Positions 1 through 8,104 of a stretch of DNA of 64,000 nt are shown here, piece after piece. The stretch's first letter is position 1; each line of letters starts with the position of its first letter. The notes under the pieces were generated by a model. That model worked only from the letters and a program-made list of their open reading frames with translations. It ran no database searches and was not told the DNA's origin. Source of the stretch: Lachnospiraceae bacterium (lineage in GTDB: Bacteria > Bacillota > Clostridia > Lachnospirales > Lachnospiraceae); contig SVEF01000016.1 of NCBI GenBank assembly GCA_015057585.1, positions 19,707 to 83,706 on the forward strand, in the 5' to 3' direction. The translations under genes were made by a program, and so were the position numbers.

Positions 1-668
1 TCATTGTATCCGTCAAACCGGTCCTGTTCTTCCTTTTCCCTGCAAAATGCCCGGATGACACGGACCCCGCTCAAATTTTCCCTGGTAATTCCAAGCACCC
101 TGTCCAGCGCCGCCTGTACTTTTTTATACAGCGGAATGCTGATGAGCATAATACCAAATACCACAATGGAAAGAAGCGGAATCGTTACCACAAAAATAAG
201 CGCGGCTTTTACATCTATGGTAAATGCCATAATCATGGCACCAAAGACAACAATCGGTGAACGTAAAAACAGTCGCAGTACCAGATTAACACCGGACTGT
301 ACCTGATTCATGTCACTGGTCAGACGGGTAATCAAAGTCGAAGTTCCTGCTTTATCTACCTGTGCATAATTCATCGACTGGATATGTTCAAATAACACAT
401 GCTTAATTTTTGCAGTAAATCCGACAGCTGCTTTTGCCGAGAAAAACTGCGCCGTCACACTGGTCCCAAGACCAATCACTGCAAGCAGGACAAGTAAAAG
501 TCCCATCTTAAGGATATACGGAATGTCCGCATTTTTGATGCCGGTATCCACAATTGCCGCCATAACAAGCGGAACAAACAGTTCAAAGGACGCTTCCAGC
601 ATCTTAAACAACGGCGCCAGTACCGTCTCCTTCTTATAATGTTTCATATATACGAGAAGCTTTTTCAT
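1..668 (-). CDS. ABC exporter, fused permease/ATPase, N-terminal part (partial)
   Basis: The frame opens with MKKLLVYMKHYKKETV and continues off the left edge of the window, so only about 222 N-terminal residues are seen. They form the transmembrane domain typical of half-size multidrug/lipid exporters: several hydrophobic spans, then the cytoplasmic loop ending in VRVIRAFCREKEEQDRFD, a signature seen just after TM3 in the MdlB/MsbA group. The ATPase part (Walker A, signature motif) would lie outside. The start codon overlaps the stop of the upstream MATE gene by 4 bases (ATGA), which implies translational coupling. The partner is probably a second half-transporter farther left. Substrate cannot be told. 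Confidence 0.88.
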   Translation of the reverse strand, partial: MKKLLVYMKHYKKETVLAPLFKMLEASFELFVPLVMAAIVDTGIKNADIPYILKMGLLLVLLAVIGLGTSVTAQFFSAKAAVGFTAKIKHVLFEHIQSMNYAQVDKAGTSTLITRLTSDMNQVQSGVNLVLRLFLRSPIVVFGAMIMAFTIDVKAALIFVVTIPLLSIVVFGIMLISIPLYKKVQAALDRVLGITRENLSGVRVIRAFCREKEEQDRFDGYN

Positions 669-2035
669 TCTGTCAATTCTCCTTTGCGCTTCTTAATAGC
701 CATAATCACATAGTACCCGACGCCAAGTAACACTGCCGCACCGGCCCATGCAAGAATTTCTGCCCAGAAGATGCCGTCACTGCCAATAATTCCGGTAAGA
801 AGTAATGCCGCCCCGGTCCTCATAAGAAATTCCAGAATACCGGATAACATCGGAATCAGCGTATTTCCCATTCCCTGCAATGCCGAACGGTAGGCATATA
901 AAAGATATAAAAACGGCAATGCCAGACTCATAAAAATGAGATACCGGAATGCCACTTCTCCGGCGGCCGTCACTTCTTCCGGTGTACCGGATAAAAACAG
1001 ACCGAGAATTGCATGTCCGAACAACAGCATACAAGCCGAGATTACCATGGATGTTACGACGGACAAAACCAGTGAAGCCACATGCCCGCGCTTTACCCTG
1101 TCCATCCTGCGGGCACCGATATTTTGTCCTACATAGGTGGAAATTGCATAACCAAACGAGGTTGCCGCAATCTCAAGTACTCCGTAAAGTTTATTGGTTG
1201 CCGTATATCCTGCGATAAACAGCACGCCAAACCCATTCACAACAAACTGTACAATCATACCGCCCACTGCAATAATCGCATTCTGGAATGCCAGTGGTAC
1301 GGAAAGTTTTAAAAGCCGCCTGCACAATCTTGTCCCGATACGGAAATCTTCTTTTGACAGGACAATTCCCCCGGAACGTTTCAGTTCCCGGAAACAATAA
1401 AGGGATGCCACCACCTGTGCAATCAGCGTAGCCACCGCGGCACCTGCCACACCAAACGGTAACACCATTACAAATAAAATATCCAGGACAATATTGACAA
1501 ACGATGCCACAATCATCGCATATAATGGCGTCTTTCCGTCTCCCATGGCACGAAGGGTCGCTGCAAGCACATTGTACGCCATCGTAATCGGAATGCCGGT
1601 AAAGAAAATCCGTACATACATCATAGTCATCGGTAAAATTTCTGTCGGAGTATCCAGAAGATGCAGTACGGGAAGTGCCGACAGCTGAAATACCAAAAGC
1701 AGGATCACGGCACAAACCGCAGAAAGCGAAATCGCATTACCGATACTCTTTTTCAATTGTTCTTTATTCCCTGCACCGAATTCCTGTGCCATCGGAATGG
1801 AAAATCCCTGTGCCAGGCCGGATAACGCACCGATGCTCATCCAGTTCAGCCAGTCCGATGCTCCGACTGCTGCCAGCGCATCCACTCCTAAGCCTTTTCC
1901 GACCACCATCGTATCTACTACGGTATACATCTGCTGAAATACATTACCAAGCATTAGCGGAAGCGCAAACGTAAGCATCAGCCGGTATGGATTTCCCTCT
2001 GTCATAACCAATGTTTTGTTGTTCTTAAACTTCAT
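665..2035 (-). CDS. MATE family efflux transporter
   Basis: A 456-aa polytopic protein, the usual MATE length, with about 12 hydrophobic spans in two homologous halves. The opening (MTEGNPYRLMLTFALPLMLGNVFQQMYTVVDTMVVGKGLG) is typical of the DinF/NorM-like clostridial branch, which exports cationic drugs or metabolites using a Na+ or H+ gradient. It sits between an EamA transporter upstream and an ABC exporter downstream (4-base ATGA overlap), so the three form a probable exporter operon. A second MATE gene of the same type lies at 34972-36336. Substrate unknown. Confidence 0.93.
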   Translation of the reverse strand: MKFKNNKTLVMTEGNPYRLMLTFALPLMLGNVFQQMYTVVDTMVVGKGLGVDALAAVGASDWLNWMSIGALSGLAQGFSIPMAQEFGAGNKEQLKKSIGNAISLSAVCAVILLLVFQLSALPVLHLLDTPTEILPMTMMYVRIFFTGIPITMAYNVLAATLRAMGDGKTPLYAMIVASFVNIVLDILFVMVLPFGVAGAAVATLIAQVVASLYCFRELKRSGGIVLSKEDFRIGTRLCRRLLKLSVPLAFQNAIIAVGGMIVQFVVNGFGVLFIAGYTATNKLYGVLEIAATSFGYAISTYVGQNIGARRMDRVKRGHVASLVLSVVTSMVISACMLLFGHAILGLFLSGTPEEVTAAGEVAFRYLIFMSLALPFLYLLYAYRSALQGMGNTLIPMLSGILEFLMRTGAALLLTGIIGSDGIFWAEILAWAGAAVLLGVGYYVIMAIKKRKGELTE

Positions 2036-2048
2036 CTTAACTCTCTCT

Positions 2049-2951
2049 TTAATCCTTACTTCTTTCTTCCCAGACAGCCTTACTCTTTTTACCCGGTAAC
2101 TGTGCTAAAACAATAGCTACAAACATAAGCGCGCAACCAAACAATTCCCTGCCGGATAAAGTCTCCTTTAAAATGAGGAAACCGCCCAGCACGGAAAAAC
2201 TGGATTCCAGACTTAAAATCAAAACCGCAAGTGTCGGATTATAGTTTTTCTGTCCCAGAATCTGAAGCGTATACCCGACACCGCTGGAAAGTACGCCTGC
2301 GTAAAGAATCGACCACTTGGCATCCCAAAGTGCCGGCAATGCCGGCTCTTCTGTTGCAAACATCAGGATTAAGGACAATGCTCCTGCCACCAGAAACTGC
2401 ACACAGGATAGCTGCACACCGTTCACCTTTGGAGCAAAATGGTCAATCACTAAAATATGTATGGAAAACAGCAGCGCAGACGCAAGCAAAAGCCAGTCGC
2501 CCGTTGCCACATGAAAACTGTCTCCCGTCATACAAAGTAAATACAGACCAATCAAAGAGCAACCGACTCCGATCCAGACGGTCACCCCACACTTTTTTCT
2601 AAAAAACAACCCAAGTACCGGAACAATCACGATATAAAGCGCTGTAAGAAACCCCGCCTTACCGACACTGGTTGTCATGATACCGACCTGCTGAAGATTC
2701 ATTGCAAACGCAAGAATCAGGCCGCACAAGCCACCGCCAAGCAGTAAATCTTTATTTTTCCACGATTCTCCGTCTCCCTTTCCCCAATAGATAGCCACCG
2801 GAAGCAATACCAGCCCCCCGACCACACATCGTACTGCATTAAAGGTAAACGGCCCTACATACTCCATTCCGGCGCTTTGCGCAACAAAAGCAAAACCCCA
2901 GATAATTGCTGCCGAAAACAGCATTACGGTGTTCTTTACACTGTGTTTCAT
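2049..2951 (-). CDS. EamA/DMT family transporter
   Basis: A 300-aa membrane protein with about ten hydrophobic segments and the two-fold EamA repeat. The first repeat has the typical AAIIWGFAFVAQSAG start, and the second ends in LGGFLILKETLSGRELFGCALM, the usual last EamA motif. Family members export amino acids, nucleosides or other metabolites; the substrate here is not evident. The start is supported by a GGAGAAAG site nine bases upstream. Only 13 bp separate it from the MATE gene, so they are probably co-transcribed. The AraC-type regulator just upstream points the same way and may control it. Confidence 0.9.
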   Translation of the reverse strand: MKHSVKNTVMLFSAAIIWGFAFVAQSAGMEYVGPFTFNAVRCVVGGLVLLPVAIYWGKGDGESWKNKDLLLGGGLCGLILAFAMNLQQVGIMTTSVGKAGFLTALYIVIVPVLGLFFRKKCGVTVWIGVGCSLIGLYLLCMTGDSFHVATGDWLLLASALLFSIHILVIDHFAPKVNGVQLSCVQFLVAGALSLILMFATEEPALPALWDAKWSILYAGVLSSGVGYTLQILGQKNYNPTLAVLILSLESSFSVLGGFLILKETLSGRELFGCALMFVAIVLAQLPGKKSKAVWEERSKD

Positions 2952-3075
2952 TCACTTTCTCCTGACTCTCTTCTTTTCTAAACTCTCTCTTCTTTCGGCA
3001 TAGATTCCATTTGTCCGTACCAAACATATAGTTTAGCATAAAAACTGTATTTTCTCAATTATTATTTCCTCATGT

Positions 3076-3966
3076 CTATTCATACGTTTCCTCACGTTTC
3101 ATATTCCTTCCGATGCGTCCGGTCGGTGTGGTTCCGAACCGTTTTGCATAGGCTCTGGTAAACGAAGAATAACTGGAAAATCCCGACCGAAAGCTGCTTT
3201 CTGTTGCACTGATTCCTTTCTTCATCAGTTCCCGCGCATGTAGCAGACGACGCTCGGTCAGATAATCATACACCGATTGTCCCGTCTCCTCCTTAAACTG
3301 CCGCATCATGTGGTATTTGCTGACATAAAAATGGTCTGAAAGTGTTTCAATTGTTATTTCCTCGCCAAGATGTTCCTCCAGATAACGCATCATTTCCCGG
3401 ACTCTGGTGCTGTATGTCCTCCGTTCCTTTTCTTCGTTTGCCGCACAGTTTACCGCGCGCCCCAGTTCCACCAAAAGACGTAACAGCAGTCCTTTGCACG
3501 CAATTTCCGTTCCATACACTTCTTCCGCAAGTTCCTTCTCCAGTTTTTCGGTTAAGGCAAACAACCTTTCCCGTTCCTTTCCCTTGCTGCGAAGCACATG
3601 AGAAAAATTCGTATCGTTCCCATAAAAAATTTCTTCCAAAAGGCATCCTTCGGTTGAATTTTTCTTTAAAAACTCCGGTGAAATATAAAGAATCAGTCTC
3701 TCATACGGCGTTCCTTTTTCGAATTCCGGACGATGGACCTGCTTACTCCCAATCAGGACAATGTCCCCGGATTTTAAATTATAATGCGCCCCCTCAATCA
3801 TGTACTCTCCCACGCCGGAACGCAAAAACAGCAGCTTATGAAAGTCATGGTAATGATACTCCACCTCGGTCCCCTGTACGTCGTTTAGATGGAACAGGCG
3901 GAAATCCGAAAGAAGATATCCTCTCTTTTGGTACATTTTTTCTTCTTTCCCTGTTTTTTCTTTCAC
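3076..3966 (-). CDS. AraC family transcriptional regulator with cupin sensor domain
   Basis: I place the start at a GTG (3964-3966) because AAGGAGGAG lies seven bases before it; an in-frame ATG eleven codons farther upstream lacks such a site. Residues about 20-120 form a cupin-like ligand domain (YHYHDFHKLLFLRSGVGEYM, with metal/ligand-type His residues). The last about 100 residues hold two helix-turn-helices of AraC type (LSDHFYVSKYHMMRQFKEETG and SSFRSGFSSYSSFTRAYAKR). Such proteins activate transport or sugar genes in response to small molecules. It is divergent from the symporter gene at 4121 and co-directional with the exporters, so either set could be its target. Confidence 0.9.
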   Translation of the reverse strand: MKEKTGKEEKMYQKRGYLLSDFRLFHLNDVQGTEVEYHYHDFHKLLFLRSGVGEYMIEGAHYNLKSGDIVLIGSKQVHRPEFEKGTPYERLILYISPEFLKKNSTEGCLLEEIFYGNDTNFSHVLRSKGKERERLFALTEKLEKELAEEVYGTEIACKGLLLRLLVELGRAVNCAANEEKERRTYSTRVREMMRYLEEHLGEEITIETLSDHFYVSKYHMMRQFKEETGQSVYDYLTERRLLHARELMKKGISATESSFRSGFSSYSSFTRAYAKRFGTTPTGRIGRNMKREETYE

Positions 3967-4074
3967 TTCTTCTCCTCCTTCAAACCGCACTATTTGCAAT
4001 AATCATAGCATAATATCTGTTTATTTTGCAACTGTTGCTGTATAAAATAGGGTATAGAAGATAATGAGAATGGC

Positions 4075-4107
4075 TCTGCCCACAGGTTCTTTAACCGGCA
4101 GGGCAGA
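4075..4107 (+). promoter_or_regulatory. Nested hairpin in the leader of the symporter gene
   Basis: TCTGCCC (4075-4081) pairs perfectly with GGGCAGA (4101-4107), and an inner GGTT/AACC stem closes a CTTT loop. The structure ends three bases before the GGAGG site (4110-4114) of the symporter gene, close enough to affect ribosome access. No T-tract follows, so it is not a standard terminator. Role not known. Confidence 0.45.
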
Positions 4108-4120
4108 ATGGAGGCAGATT

Positions 4121-5353
4121 ATGAAAAAACTGATGAAAAATTATGGATTCCTGATTTGTATGTTACTTGGCATCCTTGGCGGATGCGTAGTCGGCTTTGC
4201 CGCTCCTTCCTTTGCGGCAAAATTAAAACCGCTCGGCACCATCTTTATCAACCTGATGTTCTGTGTCGTAGTTCCGATGGTATTTTGTTCCATTTCTTCT
4301 GCCATCGCAAACATGCAGAATGCGAAGCGCGCCGGAAAGATTATGGGCATTACGCTTGCTACATTTGCCGTAACCGCAGGTATTGCAGCAATCCTTATGT
4401 ATCTGGTTGTTCGTCTGATTCCGGTAGTCACCGGTTCCTATACGGTAGAAGCCGGCGAAGTCGGCGAAACACTCGGTCTTGCCGATATGATTATCAACTT
4501 TTTTACCAAACCTGACTTTATGGAACTTTGGAGCCGTAAAGCCATCCTTCCTCTGATTGTAGCCGCGATTTTATTTGGTTTCGGCATCCAGTTAAACGGA
4601 GGTCCGGAAACCTCCACGGCAAAACTTTTGAGTGATTTGACTAACTGCATTATGAAAACCGTAAAAATAATTACTTACTACGCGCCAATCGGCTTCTTTG
4701 GTTTCTTTGCAGATTTGGTTGCCACTTACGGCCCGGAACTGATTGGTGACTATGGAAGAACCTTAGGCATTTATTATCTCCTCTGTTTTGTTTACCTGTT
4801 CACCGCATTCCCGATTTACGCTTACATCGGTGGCGGCAGACAGGGTGTAAAAGAAATGTTCCGACATATTTTCAAACCTGCAGCTGTTTCCTTCGGTACC
4901 TGCTCCTCTGTTGCCACAATTCCGACTAATATGGAAGCAGCCGAAGATACCGGCATATCGAAAGATGTTTCCGACATTGTCATGCCGCTCGGTGCGACCA
5001 TGCACATGGATGGTTCCGCCATGTCAGCCATCATAAAAGTAGCCTTTTTATTTGGCATTTTCGGCATGGACTTTTCAACCGGCCGTGCCATTGCCGCCAT
5101 TTTTGTAGCCATTATTTCTTCCGTTGCCATGTCCGGCATTCCGGGCGGAGGCGGTACCGGTGAACTTGCCCTTTGTACGATTTTCTTCCCGGACCAGCTT
5201 GCCATCGCTTATCCGATTGCTCTTGCCCTCGGAAATTTAGTTGACCCACCTGCTACCATGTTAAACGCAGCCGGCGACTATGTAGTCAGTTTTATCGTTT
5301 CCCGTTTCGTGGACGGAAAAGACTGGCTGAAGAAAAAATTTGAAAGCAAATAA
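4121..5353 (+). CDS. Dicarboxylate/amino acid:cation symporter (DAACS family)
   Basis: The start chosen (MKKLMKNYGFLICMLLGILGG) follows GGAGG at 4110-4114; an in-frame ATG 57 bases earlier lies inside the leader hairpin region and has no such site. The 410-aa product has the GltP/SstT fold: about eight membrane spans, a re-entrant SFGTCSSVATIP serine-rich loop (HP1), GATMHMDGSAMSA in TM7, and a GIPGGGGTGE HP2-like loop. These proteins import glutamate, aspartate, serine or C4-dicarboxylates with Na+ or H+. The gene appears monocistronic and ends before a strong terminator. Exact substrate cannot be told from sequence. Confidence 0.93.
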   Translation: MKKLMKNYGFLICMLLGILGGCVVGFAAPSFAAKLKPLGTIFINLMFCVVVPMVFCSISSAIANMQNAKRAGKIMGITLATFAVTAGIAAILMYLVVRLIPVVTGSYTVEAGEVGETLGLADMIINFFTKPDFMELWSRKAILPLIVAAILFGFGIQLNGGPETSTAKLLSDLTNCIMKTVKIITYYAPIGFFGFFADLVATYGPELIGDYGRTLGIYYLLCFVYLFTAFPIYAYIGGGRQGVKEMFRHIFKPAAVSFGTCSSVATIPTNMEAAEDTGISKDVSDIVMPLGATMHMDGSAMSAIIKVAFLFGIFGMDFSTGRAIAAIFVAIISSVAMSGIPGGGGTGELALCTIFFPDQLAIAYPIALALGNLVDPPATMLNAAGDYVVSFIVSRFVDGKDWLKKKFESK

Positions 5354-5419
5354 TTTTTGTATGATTTTTTGTATTCCGGTAATACTTAGAGTGTGAATAT
5401 TGTTCTCCAAATAAAGATC

Positions 5420-5458
5420 AAGGCATCTGTCACACTCCGACAGATGCCTTGGTTTTTT
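5420..5458 (+). terminator. Rho-independent terminator
   Basis: A perfect 12-bp stem, AAGGCATCTGTC (5420-5431) with GACAGATGCCTT (5439-5450), a seven-base loop, then GGTTTTTT. It terminates the symporter gene and may also serve the convergent pectate lyase gene, whose stop codon is at 5460. Confidence 0.9.
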
Positions 5459-5459
5459 A

Positions 5460-8015
5460 TTATTCTTCCGTAACTATCATATAAAATAAGTTTGCCGTAT
5501 CCGCTTTTGTAATCATATGACTCCCCGCCTTAAGTTCCAACGTCAGAATACCATGGGAGAACGTATGCTTCACTCCGTCTACCTTAATATTTTTGCTGCT
5601 TGCAAAATGAAATACCAGTGTCAGCGTTACAGGTTTAGACGTCGTAAACCTGATATTCGTGGAGGTTTCCACTTTTAAGCATCGGGATAAGGTGTGTCCG
5701 TCATATGACATTGTTCCCTTGCCTGCGGACAGATTGCCCGTAATATCAAAGAATTCACTGCTTTTTCCGTCTGTAGTGAAGTTATGTACATATACTTTTT
5801 TAAGTTCCGGAGCCTTGGTAGGAGCCGGCGTTGCTGAAGGTGTAGGTGTATTGGTCGGCTTCGGTGTTGGTGTATTCGTTGCCGTCGGCTTCGGTGTGCT
5901 TGTTGGGATTGGCGTATTTGTGGCTGTCGGCTTTGGCGTGCTCGTTACTGTAGGCTTTGGCGTCACCGTAGGCACCGGTGATGAACTTCCTTCCGTTGTT
6001 ACTTCCATATAAAACAAATTTGCCGTGTCGGCTTTTGTAACCGTGTGGCTCCCCGCTGCAAGTTCTAAGGTCAAAATACCATTCGAATACGTATATTTCA
6101 CTCCGTTTACCTTTACATTGCTGCTATTTTCGGAATTGAATACCAGTATCAGGGTTGCAGGTGCTGTTGTTGTAAACTTAATCACGGTAGAGGTTTCCAT
6201 CTTTAAACACCGTGTCAGGGTAAGTCCTCCATAGGACACCTTGCCTTTGCTTGTCGACAGATTTCCTGTGATATCAAAGAAACTGCTATCTTTCCCGTTT
6301 GCAGTAAAATCATGCACATAATTTGCTGACTGGACTGGCGTCTGAGTCGGAACCAGTGTCGGCGTAGCCACAGGCGCTGCCGTTGGTGCCTTCGTTGGTG
6401 CTGGCGTCACAGTATCAGAAGCAACCGTTCCGTTATATCCGCCGACTGCCAGTAACGAGGTCTTATAATTTACCAGCGCCGCCTTTAATGCGGTATTCAC
6501 CGAGGAAGACGTATTATCCGCAGCAGTAAATGTCCACTGAAAATCGCCACCGTTGACGCGTCCTGCATACGCCATAACCGACTGCTTTGCCTCTTCCGGG
6601 TTCTGCACCGTATAAGAATAAAAATCCGAAGCCGTGTCAAAGTTATTGTAAGTGGCTCCTCCGGCTGCTGCCTTCACGGAAGATGGCACTTTTTCCTCAC
6701 GGGAAGACGCCACGTAAGCGTCAAAACTTTTGCTGTTATCCTGATAGGAAATAAAAGAAGAAGCACCTGTGATGACGTTATTATATGCCTTAATCATCCC
6801 GCCGTTTTCTCCGGAGAAGGTTCCTTCACCCAGGGCGTCCGTCCCCTGTCTTGAAATCATCATCGGATACTTACAGTGTTCAAAGTAGTTCGCTTCCACA
6901 AAAATATCGGAATCCGTCGTCGAACCGATACCGTACTTTGCCACACCGTCATAATAGTTGTTATATACATGTACCGTAGCAACACGTACACGCGGATGAC
7001 GGGAATCGGAATGGTCATACCAGTTGTGGTGATAGGTAATAAAATTCGAAGTGTCGCTGGCATTCGCCCCCTGGAGATTTGACTTTCCGGTATCCCAGAA
7101 GTGGTTATAGGAGTGGGTGACATACTTAGACTTTTTGGTGTCCAGTGCACCGTCGCCCTTTACCTGGTCCGCATCCGAACCGGCATGTCCGTAAAACAGG
7201 TCGCAGTTGTGCACCCAGATGTGGTCATTGTTCTGCTGAAGACCGATGTTATCACCCTCGGAACTATCCACATTCATAACTCCGATGTTTCGAATTTCCA
7301 CGTTGGAACAATTTTTCAAGCGGATGCCCCAACCGTTTGCCGTAGCATCTTCACCGATTCCTTCGAAGGTAAGACCAACATTGTTTCCTTTATTATCAAG
7401 TAGCAAATCACCTTTATCCAATCCGGAAAAATCAGTAATGTTCCCAATCATACGGATGCACAACGGATACTTACCGTTCACATAAGCCGCGATCTCGCTC
7501 ATAAGACTGTCTTTTGTCTCTTCCGTCAGATAAAATACCTTTGCGTTGCTCTTTAAGGAGCCATCTTCGTTGTACGCACCGGAAGATGTCCCGTTTACCC
7601 AGCCATAGCCTGCTCTTTCATGGGCAGAAACATTCACCACAGTCGTTGCCACCTTTGTCGAGCCGTCACTCATTACCGCTGCCACCTTTAAGGTATATTC
7701 CCCCTTCGGAAGCCCCGGCACATCCACTCTCCAATAAGAGACATACTGACGGATAAGTTCCGTATCTACCTGCCGGTAAGCCGAATCCGGTTCGGCCGTT
7801 CCCTTTATGTAAGCCACATATCCCTTTGCGCCGTTTACCGGCTTCCACTCGGCATAAGCGCTCTCAAGCCATCCGGATGCTTCGGTAATGGTAATAGTCA
7901 TGCTGTCTGCCGCCATGACACGCACTTTAACTTCCGGTACGGCCAATGTCAGTACCATAACAAACGCCAATATGACTGTTAACACTTTCTTCCGGTTTTT
8001 GTACCCTGCTTTCAT
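5460..8015 (-). CDS. Secreted modular pectate lyase, PL1 family, with two duplicated C-terminal modules
   Basis: An 851-aa extracellular enzyme that would cleave polygalacturonate by beta-elimination. Order of parts: signal peptide (1-35, cleavage near VMAADS), an Fn3-like domain (about 38-130), a PL1 right-handed beta-helix (about 150-480), a Thr/Pro linker, module A (about 560-675), a long PT-repeat linker, and module B (about 740-851). The lyase part shows the PL1 hallmarks: the DHIWVHNCDLFYGH segment, Asp residues around DGALDTKKSKYVT, and RHPRVR at 339-344 with the catalytic Arg. Modules A and B are clearly related to each other (both start YVH-F and end TKADTANLFYM) and are probably carbohydrate-binding. 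The start follows AGGAGG. No cell-wall anchor motif is seen. Confidence 0.93.
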   Translation of the reverse strand: MKAGYKNRKKVLTVILAFVMVLTLAVPEVKVRVMAADSMTITITEASGWLESAYAEWKPVNGAKGYVAYIKGTAEPDSAYRQVDTELIRQYVSYWRVDVPGLPKGEYTLKVAAVMSDGSTKVATTVVNVSAHERAGYGWVNGTSSGAYNEDGSLKSNAKVFYLTEETKDSLMSEIAAYVNGKYPLCIRMIGNITDFSGLDKGDLLLDNKGNNVGLTFEGIGEDATANGWGIRLKNCSNVEIRNIGVMNVDSSEGDNIGLQQNNDHIWVHNCDLFYGHAGSDADQVKGDGALDTKKSKYVTHSYNHFWDTGKSNLQGANASDTSNFITYHHNWYDHSDSRHPRVRVATVHVYNNYYDGVAKYGIGSTTDSDIFVEANYFEHCKYPMMISRQGTDALGEGTFSGENGGMIKAYNNVITGASSFISYQDNSKSFDAYVASSREEKVPSSVKAAAGGATYNNFDTASDFYSYTVQNPEEAKQSVMAYAGRVNGGDFQWTFTAADNTSSSVNTALKAALVNYKTSLLAVGGYNGTVASDTVTPAPTKAPTAAPVATPTLVPTQTPVQSANYVHDFTANGKDSSFFDITGNLSTSKGKVSYGGLTLTRCLKMETSTVIKFTTTAPATLILVFNSENSSNVKVNGVKYTYSNGILTLELAAGSHTVTKADTANLFYMEVTTEGSSSPVPTVTPKPTVTSTPKPTATNTPIPTSTPKPTATNTPTPKPTNTPTPSATPAPTKAPELKKVYVHNFTTDGKSSEFFDITGNLSAGKGTMSYDGHTLSRCLKVETSTNIRFTTSKPVTLTLVFHFASSKNIKVDGVKHTFSHGILTLELKAGSHMITKADTANLFYMIVTEE

Positions 8016-8033
8016 AAATACCTCCTGTATTTC

Positions 8034-8057
8034 CGAATTGTAAGCGCTTACAATTCG
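8034..8057. promoter_or_regulatory. 24-bp perfect palindrome, LacI/CcpA-like operator
   Basis: Each half reads CGAATTGTAAGC from the outside in, giving a perfect 24-bp palindrome. The centre TGTAAGCGCTTACA fits the catabolite-responsive/LacI-family operator consensus. It lies between the pectate lyase promoter and its ribosome binding site, starting about ten bases after the -10 box, so a bound repressor would block early elongation. A LacI-type pectin regulator or CcpA is the likely binder; which one cannot be told. Confidence 0.8.
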
Positions 8058-8067
8058 ATTTATCTTT

Positions 8068-8096
8068 ATTCTAGCAGATTTCCGGTATTATCACAA
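8068..8096 (-). promoter_or_regulatory. Promoter of the PL1 pectate lyase gene
   Basis: On the minus strand TTGTGA (8091-8096) and TAGAAT (8068-8073) are separated by exactly 17 bases, a good sigma-A promoter. It is followed directly by the palindromic operator and the pectate lyase start codon. Confidence 0.75.
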
Positions 8097-8104
8097 CTGT
8101 TTTC

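Noticed and set aside
4064..4120. 19-residue N-terminal extension of the symporter
   Set aside because: It would be translated from inside the leader hairpin and has no ribosome binding site; the ATG at 4121 has GGAGG.
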